Assembly (NCBI GenBank): GCA_963850995.1 | Contig: CAWKNQ010000003.1 | Coordinates: 19,373 to 83,372 of the forward strand | DNA: 64,000 bases | Reading direction: 5' to 3' | DNA from: Gaiellasilicea sp963850995 | GTDB taxonomy: Bacteria > Actinomycetota > Thermoleophilia > Gaiellales > Gaiellaceae | Part shown: positions 28,220-35,004 of the stretch, one piece after another | Layout of the letters: every line of letters starts with the position of its first letter | Numbering within the stretch: the stretch's first letter is position 1 | Position numbers and translations under genes: made by a program | Notes under the pieces: generated by a model | What the model saw: only the letters and a program-made list of their open reading frames with translations | What the model was told of the DNA's origin: nothing | Database searches by the model: none

Positions 28220-28741
28220 CTACTCCTCCGCAGCCTCCTTTTCCGGGCTTGGGACCGGCGAGACCGCACGGCTCGCCGGTTCCTCGACCAGGTTCAGCAC
28301 GCGCATGCCGTGCACGAACACGATCGCGCCGCCGAGCCAGCCGCCGAGCGCGAGCGTGAGATAGCCGGCGACCGTGAGCAGGAACGGGCCGGTCTCGACC
28401 CTGCCGTCGATCCCGTCCGAGTAGCCGAAGAGCGCGGCGAGCGCGAAGATGACCGTCGCGACCACCATCGCGATGAGGTGGAAGGTCGCAGTGCGCTTCA
28501 GCGGTGTCCCGCTCTCGATCCTGAGCCAGTCGGCCAGGCCCGTGAGCGCTGTGGGAATCGTGACGACGAGACCGACGACGAGGGCGAGCGCCCACCCCGG
28601 AGCGGCCGCGTTCTCGGCGATGTCGAGCACGTCGAGGACGGCGGCGATCGTCGCGAACGTGTAGACGCCGATCGTCACGCCGGTGAGCGGCGGGTGCACC
28701 GGATGGCCCGGCTGGCCGCGGTAGAGCGCGTCGAGCTTCAC
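28220..28741 (-). CDS. DUF2231 family membrane protein
   Basis: Integral membrane protein of 173 residues with four hydrophobic segments (VTIGVYTFATIAAVLDVL, WALALVVGLVVTIPTALTGL, LIAMVVATVIFALAALFG, FLLTVAGYLTLALGGWLGG). The N-terminal GHPVHPPLTGV and the central LADWLRI with following H are DUF2231 features, a family proposed to bind haem through conserved histidines. The C-terminus is charged and cytosolic. It is convergent with trxA, stops 7 nt apart. Function unknown. Confidence 0.85.
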   Translation of the reverse strand: MKLDALYRGQPGHPVHPPLTGVTIGVYTFATIAAVLDVLDIAENAAAPGWALALVVGLVVTIPTALTGLADWLRIESGTPLKRTATFHLIAMVVATVIFALAALFGYSDGIDGRVETGPFLLTVAGYLTLALGGWLGGAIVFVHGMRVLNLVEEPASRAVSPVPSPEKEAAEE

Positions 28742-28790
28742 CTGCGCCGAGCGTTTCCGCCCGCATCAGGACGGCAAACGCCAGGCGTTC

Positions 28791-28937
28791 TTAGTCCTCG
28801 GCGGCTTCGAGGTAGCCGAGGAAGGCGGCGTGCTTGGCGAGCAGCGCCTCGAGCTCTGCCAGGCCGACCGCGACCCAGTCCTCCAGCCAGCTCTCGGAGA
28901 GATCGTCGGCGATGCTGTGCAGACCACGCTCGCTCAT
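28791..28937 (-). CDS. Small acidic protein of 48 residues
   Basis: Reading frame MSERGLHSIADDLSES, then WLEDWVAVGLAELEALLAKHAAFLGYL, ending EAAED. Codon use matches the genome and the second half would form one amphipathic helix. It lies 49 nt upstream of the DUF2231 gene on the same strand. A palindromic motif shared with the histidine-kinase promoter region lies 37 bp before its ATG. Not recognised. Confidence 0.45.
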   Translation of the reverse strand: MSERGLHSIADDLSESWLEDWVAVGLAELEALLAKHAAFLGYLEAAED

Positions 28938-28973
28938 GTGCGGATGATCGGCGTTCGGCAGGAGGGGGTCATG

Positions 28974-28993
28974 GGCCGAACGGCCTATCTTTC
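28974..28993. repeat. Palindrome-bearing motif (copy 2)
   Basis: The minus strand reads GAAAGATAGGCCG then TTCGGCC, differing at one base from the copy at 22098-22117. The core is GGCCG-NN-CGGCC. Located 37 bp upstream of the small gene at 28937 and just past the NUDIX gene. Confidence 0.5.
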
Positions 28994-29007
28994 CGGCCCG
29001 CCGGGCC

Positions 29008-29523
29008 TCACCTCTGCGGCGGCTCCTCGTGCCTCGCGCGCCAGAGTGAGAGGATCGGGACGTAGCTCTCGAAGGCGAGCTCGTCCGGGCCGGGAAGCTC
29101 GCCCGGAGCGAACCAGCGCAGCTCGACGAGGTCGTCGCCGGCTCGCTCCTCGCCGCCTGCGGGCGTCGCGAGCCAGGTGAGCGACATCACGTTGCGGTCG
29201 TCGTAGGGCTGCATCCAGATGCCGAAGAACGCCGTCGGCTCGATCTCGAGGCCGGTCTCCTCCCGGAGCTCGCGGCGAAGCGCGTCGAGCGGGTGCTCCG
29301 GCTCCTCGACGAAGCCGCCCGGGATGTCCCAGAGCCCGGCGCCCGGATCGTCGCGCCGGCGGCCGAGCAGGACGCGACCGTCTCGCTCGACGAGCGCCTG
29401 CGCGCCCGGAACCGGATTGGCCCAGACGGCGTAGCCGCACTCGACGCAGCTGACCTTGCCGTCGTGCCGTTCGAGAGGACCGGAGCAGCGCGGACAGTGA
29501 CGCCAGCCGTCGAGAAGCCCCAT
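29008..29523 (-). CDS. NUDIX hydrolase with zinc ribbon
   Basis: Protein of 171 residues. N-terminal zinc ribbon C10/C13/C26/C29 (HCPRCSGPL, SCVECGYAVW), then a NUDIX domain with the box GGFVEEPEHPLDALRRELREETG (G-x5-E-x7-REUxEExG). This is the layout of NADH-pyrophosphatase-like and related ribbon-NUDIX proteins that hydrolyse nucleoside diphosphate derivatives. It lacks the longer N-terminal domain of NudC proper, so the substrate is left open. Divergent from the cNMP-binding gene with 17 nt between starts. Confidence 0.9.
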   Translation of the reverse strand: MGLLDGWRHCPRCSGPLERHDGKVSCVECGYAVWANPVPGAQALVERDGRVLLGRRRDDPGAGLWDIPGGFVEEPEHPLDALRRELREETGLEIEPTAFFGIWMQPYDDRNVMSLTWLATPAGGEERAGDDLVELRWFAPGELPGPDELAFESYVPILSLWRARHEEPPQR

Positions 29524-29540
29524 CGGGCTACGGTATCGCC

Positions 29541-29915
29541 GTGAGTCCCAGGCATGTCCCGGCCACGGTGCACGAGCTCAGCCGCGTCGAGCTCCTCGCA
29601 GGCCTCCCCGGCGAGCAACTGTCGCTCCTCGCGAGCCGGCTCGCGCGCGAGGAGGTCGAGCCCGGAGCAACGGTGGTGCGCGAGGGCGAGCCCGGCGACC
29701 GCTTCTACATCGTCCTCTCGGGAATGCTCAACGTGAGCCAGGAAGGGCTCGGCGACCGCCGCCTGCTGCGGCCCGGCGACTCCTTCGGCGAGGTCGCGCT
29801 CGCGATGGGGATTCCGCGCACGGCGTCCGTGCGCGCGGTCACGCCCGCCGTCGTCGCGAGCTGCGACAAGCCGACCTTCGACGAGCTGCTGCGGCCGCTG
29901 TTCGCCGACGAATGA
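29541..29915 (+). CDS. Stand-alone cyclic-nucleotide-binding domain protein
   Basis: Protein of 124 residues consisting of one cNMP-binding fold. The helical start ELSRVELLAGLPGEQLSLLA is followed by the beta roll (EPGATVVREGEPGDRFYIVLSGMLNV) and the phosphate-binding cassette GDSFGEVALAMGIPRTASV (E and RTAS positions). There is no HTH or enzyme domain, so it would act as a regulatory subunit. Its stop overlaps the start of the hydrolase gene (ATGA), indicating coupling; the hydrolase may be the regulated partner. Confidence 0.85.
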   Translation: MSPRHVPATVHELSRVELLAGLPGEQLSLLASRLAREEVEPGATVVREGEPGDRFYIVLSGMLNVSQEGLGDRRLLRPGDSFGEVALAMGIPRTASVRAVTPAVVASCDKPTFDELLRPLFADE

Positions 29916-30626
29916 ACGTCCTGCTCCTGCACGCCGGCATCGCCGACAGCCGCATGTGGACGCGCGCAGGTCGAGGCGCTCGAGGCGGCAGGGCACCGCG
30001 TGCTCGCGCCCGACCTCCCCGGATACGGCCAGACCCCGCTCGAGCCCGGGACGATCAGCTACGTCGACCACGTCGCCGGGCTGCTCGACGGCCCCGCGGC
30101 AGTCGTGGGAGCCTCGTTCGGCGGTCTCGTCGCGCTCGAGCTGGCGGCCGGCCGGCCGGAGCTCGTCGAGCGGCTCGTGCTCGTCGGCTCGAGCATCGGC
30201 GGCTGGGAATGGTCCGAGGCCACGCAGGCCGGCTTTGCCGAGGAGGAGGCGGCGCTCGAGCGCGGCGACCTGGCCGCTGCCGCCGCCCAGCAGGCGCGGA
30301 TGTGGCTTCCGGACGACGCCGATCCGGCCGTGCGCGAGCTGACGGAGGCGATGACGCTGCGAACCTACGAGCTGCAGCTGCCGCACGAGGACGACGTCGA
30401 AGCATCCTGGCCGGAGCCCCGGGCAGCTGCGCGTCTGGGCGAGATCGGCGTGCCGACGCTCGTCGTCGTGGGCGCGGCGGACGTGGCCGACATCGAGGCG
30501 ATCGCCCGCAAGCTGGCAGCGGAGATCCCCGGTGCGCGTGTCGAGACGATCGCGGGCGCCGGCCACCTCCCCAGCCTCGAGCGCCCGGACGAGCTCAACC
30601 GGTTGCTGCTGGACTTCCTGAGCTGA
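29912..30626 (+). CDS. Alpha/beta hydrolase, one frameshift
   Basis: About 237 residues when one extra base near 29967 is ignored. Reads MNVLLLHAGIADSRMW, then (next frame) VEALEAAGHRVLAPDLPGYGQT. The nucleophile elbow is VVGASFGGLVALELA (Ser), the Asp region VPTLVVVGAADVADIE and the His GAGHLPSLERPDE. This is the standard alpha/beta-hydrolase triad order, close to esterase/haloperoxidase-like members. Coupled by ATGA to the cNMP-binding gene. Its end overlaps the convergent beta-lactamase-fold gene by about 32 bp. Confidence 0.83.
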
Positions 30627-31416
30627 GGACCGCGTCGGAGAGCGTCGGCCACGCGGTGAGCGCCCACGCGGCGAACTCGCGATCGGTGAGCACGACGAGG
30701 GCAAGCAGGCGGTCCGGGTCGACCCACAGGAACGTGCCGGAACCGCCGAAGTGGCCGAACGTGCGCTGAGACGCGAGCGTTCCCGTCCAGTGGTTCGGCT
30801 TCGCGTCCTTGAGCTCGAAGCCGAGACCCCAGTCGAGCGGATCGAAGCGACCGACTCCCGGCAGCACGCCGGCGAGGCCGGGAAAGGCGACCGAGGTCGC
30901 CTCTGCCAGCGTCTCCGGGGCCACGAGCACTGGAGCCAGGAGCTCGCGCGCGAGGCTGGCTGCATCGCGGACCGTGCCGTGCACGTCCCCTGCGGGCGAC
31001 CCACGCAGCTCGGCTGCCATCCCGAGCGGGGCGAAGACGGCCTCGGCGAGATAGCGCTCGAACGGCATCTCGGCGCGCGCGGCGACATGGGCGGCGAGCA
31101 GCTCGAATCCCTGGTTGGAGTAGATCCGCCGCTGCCCGGGTCGCGCGATCGGAGCGCCGGCCTCGAACGGCAGCCCGCTCGTGTGCGCGAGCAGATGGCG
31201 AACGGTCGAGCCGTCCGGCCCGGCCGGTTCGTCGAGGTCGACGATGCCCTCCTCGATCGCGACCAGGGCCGCCAGCGCCGTCGCGAGCTTCGTCACCGAG
31301 GCCCAGCGAAAGACGTGCTCGGCAGAACCGTGCTCCGCGGCGACGCGGTCCGGCTGCACGACGGCCGCCGCGGCGTGCGGCGCCTCCCAGTCGTCGATCT
31401 GGCGAAGGGCGTCCAC
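30595..31416 (-). CDS. Serine hydrolase of the beta-lactamase/PBP family
   Basis: Protein of about 273 residues (GTG start at 31416, VDALRQIDDW). The SxxK motif is SVTK in FRWASVTKLATALAAL, the YxN motif is YSN in RRIYSNQGFELLA, and the third motif region is TFGHFGGSGTFLWVDP. This matches class C beta-lactamase-related esterases and DD-peptidases. No signal peptide is obvious with this start; the frame is open to 31479, which would overlap the divergent gene. The substrate is not predictable. Confidence 0.85.
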   Translation of the reverse strand: MDALRQIDDWEAPHAAAAVVQPDRVAAEHGSAEHVFRWASVTKLATALAALVAIEEGIVDLDEPAGPDGSTVRHLLAHTSGLPFEAGAPIARPGQRRIYSNQGFELLAAHVAARAEMPFERYLAEAVFAPLGMAAELRGSPAGDVHGTVRDAASLARELLAPVLVAPETLAEATSVAFPGLAGVLPGVGRFDPLDWGLGFELKDAKPNHWTGTLASQRTFGHFGGSGTFLWVDPDRLLALVVLTDREFAAWALTAWPTLSDAVLSSGSPAATG

Positions 31417-31435
31417 GGCCGTGGATACTAGGCGC

Positions 31436-33019
31436 GTGGAACGCCGGCTCATCCCGGGGCACTCGCCGTTCGAGCCCATCGTCGGCTACTCGCGGGCCGT
31501 CGTCGCGGGCGGGGAGGTGCACGTCTCGGGCACGGCGCCGATCCCGCGAGAGGGCGACCCGCCCGAGGATGCCTACGAGCAGGCGCGCCTCTGCCTCGAG
31601 ATCATCGGCGGCGCACTCGCCGAGGCGGGCGCCGGCTTCACCGACGTCGTCCGCACCCGCATCTACCTGACCGACGCGGCCGACTACGAGGGGTTCGCCC
31701 GCGCGCACGGCGAGGTCTTCGCGGAGATCCGGCCCGCGTCGACGGCGGTCGTGGTCAAGGAGCTGCTCGACCCGCGCTGGCGCATCGAGATCGAGGCCGC
31801 AGGCGGTCCTCCCGCAACCGTGAAGCAGATCTACCCCCACACGATCACCGGCAAGAGCGCGGAGCCGGGCGGCAGCGTCCTCGACCACGCGTTCGGCCGC
31901 TCCGACCCGTACACGCTCGGGGTCGAGGAGGAGTACATGCTCCTCGACGGGGAGACCTTCGACCTCGTCCAGCACATCGACACCGTGCTGCAGGCGATCT
32001 CGGGCCACGAGCTCGAGCCGCGGATCAACGCCGAGCTGATGCAATCGGTGCTGGAGATCGCCACGCCGGTCTGCCGCACCGCCGGGGACGTCCAGCACGA
32101 GCTCCTGAAGCTGCGCGGGTACGTGAGCGAGGTGGGACGTGAGAAGGGCCTGCGGGTGGGCTCGGCCGGGACGCACCCGTTCAGCCTCTTCGAGCGGCAA
32201 CGGATCACCGCCCGCGACCGCTACCGGAACCTCGTCGACCAGCTCCAGTACGTCGCCCGGCGCGAGCTGATCTTCGGCATGCACGTGCACGTCGCAGTCG
32301 ACGACCCCGAGAAGGCGATCCAGGTCGTCAACGGCCTCCTCCCTCAACTCGCGCCTCTCCTCGCCCTCTCCGCCTCCTCTCCGTTCTGGCGCGGCGAGCC
32401 GACCGGCCTCTCCTCGAGCCGGCAAATGGTCTTCGCAGCCTTCCCGCGCTCGGGCCCGCCGCCGCGCTTCCGCGACTACGCCGACTACGCCGAGGTGGTC
32501 GGCCAGCTCGAGCGGACCGGCTGCATCGCCGACTACACGCACATCTGGTGGGACATCCGCCTGCACGCACGGCTCGGGACGGTCGAGATCCGGATCTGCG
32601 ACGCGGTCACCCGCGTCGAGGACGCGGTCGCGCTCGCCGCGTACTGCCAGGCGCTCGTGAAGCTCCTCTCCGAGCAATACGACAGCGGCGAGCCGATCCC
32701 CTCGTACCACCGCATCCTCACGACCGAGAACAAGTGGCTCGCGGCCCGCTACGGGCTCGAGGCGCCGGTGATGGACCTCGACACCGGCGCGCGCAACCGC
32801 GTCCCGGTCGCGCAGCTCGTCCGCCGGACGCTGAAGTCGATCGAGCCGCACGCCCGTGAGCTCGGCTCTGAGCGTGAGCTGGAGGGAATCAGCGAGATCC
32901 TCTCGCGCGGGAACGGTGCCGACCGCCAGCTGCGCGTCTTCAACGCCAACCGCGACATCGTCGAGGTCGTGGAGGAGATCGCGAAGGCGACCGAGGCCGT
33001 TCCCGCCGAGACGGCGTAG
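31436..33019 (+). CDS. RidA-like domain fused to YbdK-type carboxylate-amine ligase
   Basis: One uninterrupted frame of 527 residues. Residues 1-130 form a RidA/YjgF domain (GYSRAVVAGGEVHVSGTAP, DVVRTRIYLTDAADYEGF, IRPASTAVVVKELLDP). From about residue 150 a GCS2-type ligase begins at YTLGVEEEYMLLDGE and continues with GMHVHVAVDD, THIWWDIRLHARLGTVEIR and RILTTENKWLAARYG. YbdK-like enzymes ligate glutamate and cysteine weakly in vitro; RidA domains hydrolyse reactive enamines/imines. An internal GTG (VKQIYPHTITG) could start the ligase separately, but no stop separates the two parts. Confidence 0.85.
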   Translation: MERRLIPGHSPFEPIVGYSRAVVAGGEVHVSGTAPIPREGDPPEDAYEQARLCLEIIGGALAEAGAGFTDVVRTRIYLTDAADYEGFARAHGEVFAEIRPASTAVVVKELLDPRWRIEIEAAGGPPATVKQIYPHTITGKSAEPGGSVLDHAFGRSDPYTLGVEEEYMLLDGETFDLVQHIDTVLQAISGHELEPRINAELMQSVLEIATPVCRTAGDVQHELLKLRGYVSEVGREKGLRVGSAGTHPFSLFERQRITARDRYRNLVDQLQYVARRELIFGMHVHVAVDDPEKAIQVVNGLLPQLAPLLALSASSPFWRGEPTGLSSSRQMVFAAFPRSGPPPRFRDYADYAEVVGQLERTGCIADYTHIWWDIRLHARLGTVEIRICDAVTRVEDAVALAAYCQALVKLLSEQYDSGEPIPSYHRILTTENKWLAARYGLEAPVMDLDTGARNRVPVAQLVRRTLKSIEPHARELGSERELEGISEILSRGNGADRQLRVFNANRDIVEVVEEIAKATEAVPAETA

Positions 33020-33033
33020 GCGCTGATCAGCGG

Positions 33034-34563
33034 GTGGTGCTGCGCGCCCTGATCCTCGCTTCGCTCGCGCTCGCCGGGTCGGGCGCCGCGAGCGGCGCCG
33101 CGCCCGGGCCGAGCGAGCCGACGATCGAATGGCGGAGCTCGCGGTCGCTCGGCGTCTACTGGGACGGGCGGCTCGTCCGGGGCGTCCGGCTTCCGGCCGA
33201 GGGCCCGGCGTACTTCACCTGGGACCCGGTCAAGAAGAGGGCGCCGAACCGCGAGTGGCGGCGCGTCGGGACCGACCGCCTCCTCCGACTCGTCTTGCGC
33301 GTGCTCGACGAGTATGCGGCCGCCAATCCCGGCGCTCCGCGGGTCGGGATCGGCGACCTCAGCCGCCCCGGCGGCGGCGACTTCGGTCCTCGCTTCGGCG
33401 GCCACGGACACGTCTCGCACCAGATCGGGCTCGATGTCGACGTCTACTACCCGCGCCTCGACCGGCGCGAGCTCCAGCCCCGCCGGGTCGCCCACGTCGA
33501 CCGCGAGCTGGCTCAGGATCTCGTCGACCGCTTCGTCGACGCGGGCGCGCGGCGGGTATTCGTAGGCCCGAGTCTCGGGTTGAAGGGACCCCGGCCCGTC
33601 GTGCAAGCACTGCCGAACCACGACGACCACCTCCACGTTCGCCTCCCGCTCGAGCCGGTGCGGCGCTGGGAGAACCCTGTCTCCGGCCACGAGCTCGAGC
33701 TGCCGCGCTCCTGGCGGGCGCGAGCGCGTGCCGACGGCGCGACGGTCGTCACCACGCGCCACGTCCGCCTCCGGCTCGTGGACCAGGGAGCGACGCGGCG
33801 TCGAGACGCCAAGCGTGCCGGCGCACCGCTCGAGCTCGCCCGCGGACCGGAGCTCGCCTTCCGTTCGGGCGGGCACGTGTTCGAAGCGGTCGTAAGGGGC
33901 GGCCGGGACTCGGCGCGGCTGCGAGAGCAGTCGGTGGCGCTGCTCGAGAGCGTCCGGCTGACGGCGTTCGGCCGGGCGGCGGCGAACCGCCGCTCCTCGC
34001 GGCTCCTCGGTCACTCGCACAAGGGGCGACCGATCCGCGTTTTTCGGATCGGAAACCCTCGCGCCCCGGCCCGGGTCCTCGTCGTCGGCTGCATCCACGG
34101 GAACGAGTGCTCGGGTATGGCCGTGACGCAGCGGCTGCTCGGTCTCGACCGGCCGCTCGCGCTCGACCTCTGGGTCGTTCCGAATCTGAATCCCGACGGG
34201 CTCGCGCGCGACAGCCGGCGGAACGCGCGCGGCGTCGACCTGAACCGCGACTTTCTCGCGGCGACGCAGCGCGAGACGCGGATCGCTCGGGCGCTGATCC
34301 GGCGGCTGGAGCCCGACGTGACGCTCTGGTTCCACCAGCCGCAGGCCGTGGTGCGTGCCTGGGGGCCGAGTCGCGCGATCGCACTGCGGTACGCGGAGCT
34401 CTCCGGCGCCGATTACCGGTCGCTCGTCTGGCCGCCGGGCACCGCGCCGCGCTGGCAGAACGCGATCGGGCAGCTCTCGTTCGTCGTCGAGCTGCCCGCG
34501 GGCGAGCTGAGCGACGCGGCCGCGCGCCGGCACGTGGACGCGGTGCTCCGGCTCGTGTCGTAG
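33034..34563 (+). CDS. Secreted M74-like murein endopeptidase fused to M14 carboxypeptidase
   Basis: Exported protein of 509 residues with signal sequence LRALILASLALAGSGAASGA. The N-terminal half has the MepA/M74 signature: GHGHVSHQIGLDVDVYY (H and D metal ligands) and DDHLHVRLPL (HxH). The C-terminal half, from about residue 325, is an M14 zinc carboxypeptidase: GCIHGNECSG (HxxE), GVDLNRDF, a WFHQPQAV metal His and Glu in VVELPAGEL. Together it could cut peptidoglycan cross-bridges and trim stem peptides. It starts 14 nt after the ligase fusion, so it may share its transcript. Confidence 0.85.
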   Translation: MVLRALILASLALAGSGAASGAAPGPSEPTIEWRSSRSLGVYWDGRLVRGVRLPAEGPAYFTWDPVKKRAPNREWRRVGTDRLLRLVLRVLDEYAAANPGAPRVGIGDLSRPGGGDFGPRFGGHGHVSHQIGLDVDVYYPRLDRRELQPRRVAHVDRELAQDLVDRFVDAGARRVFVGPSLGLKGPRPVVQALPNHDDHLHVRLPLEPVRRWENPVSGHELELPRSWRARARADGATVVTTRHVRLRLVDQGATRRRDAKRAGAPLELARGPELAFRSGGHVFEAVVRGGRDSARLREQSVALLESVRLTAFGRAAANRRSSRLLGHSHKGRPIRVFRIGNPRAPARVLVVGCIHGNECSGMAVTQRLLGLDRPLALDLWVVPNLNPDGLARDSRRNARGVDLNRDFLAATQRETRIARALIRRLEPDVTLWFHQPQAVVRAWGPSRAIALRYAELSGADYRSLVWPPGTAPRWQNAIGQLSFVVELPAGELSDAAARRHVDAVLRLVS

Positions 34564-34572
34564 GGTCGCGCG

Positions 34573-35004
34573 GTGTTCTGGCACGACACGGGCGAGGAGG
34601 CCGAGCTGGAGGAGCTGCTCGAGGACGGGCCTGTGCTCCTCTGCTTCTACCTCTTCGACTGGTCGCCGACCTGATCCCAGGAGCTGCGCCTCCTGCGTGA
34701 CAGGAGGCCGGAGTTCGAGCGGGCAGGCGTGCGCGTCTACGGCGTCTCGCGCGACTCCCACTGGTCGCACCGCGCATGGAAGGACGTGCTCGACGCCGAC
34801 GTCCCGCTGCTCTCAGACTGGAACGGCGCGCTGGCGAAGCGGTTCGGCGCCGCTCGCGTCTGGCGGTGGATGGACGGCGTGCCGCGACGGAGCGTGTTCC
34901 TCGTCGGCGAGGACGGTACGGTCCTCGAATCGTGGCGCTACGAGGATTCGGAGGTGCCGGACTTCGACGCGCCGCTCGCGGCCGCGCAGGCGTTGCGGGG
35001 CTAG
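34573..35004 (+). CDS. Selenocysteine-containing peroxiredoxin (UGA at 34672)
   Basis: Peroxiredoxin (AhpC/TSA, BCP/AhpE-like) of 143 residues if UGA at 34672-34674 is read as Sec34. The segment LLCFYLFDWSPT-U-SQELRLLRDRRPEFE places the UGA exactly at the peroxidatic Cys of the family (SPxC(T/S)xE). The protein continues in the same frame as GVRVYGVSRDSHWSHRAW, PLLSDWNG and SVFLVGEDGTVLESW. The only Cys is C24, so it would be a one-Sec enzyme lacking a resolving Cys. GTG start 9 nt after the M74-M14 gene. A hairpin 21 nt after the UGA fits a SECIS. The alternative is a Cys codon misread or mutated to UGA. Confidence 0.8.
34688..34708 (+). promoter_or_regulatory. SECIS-like hairpin of the peroxiredoxin
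   Basis: A perfect 8-bp stem GCCTCCTG / CAGGAGGC with loop CGTGA begins 13 nt after the UGA. The loop starts 21 nt after it and has G as its second base, followed by U. This fits the bacterial SECIS consensus used for SelB recruitment (loop within roughly 16-37 nt, G in the first two loop positions). The stem is stronger than the coding requirement would explain. Confidence 0.7.

Noticed and set aside
34672..34674. Treating the peroxiredoxin UGA as a nonsense mutation or frameshift
   Set aside because: The frame is identical on both sides, the site is the catalytic Cys column, and a SECIS-like hairpin follows. A point error TGC to TGA remains possible but does not explain the hairpin.
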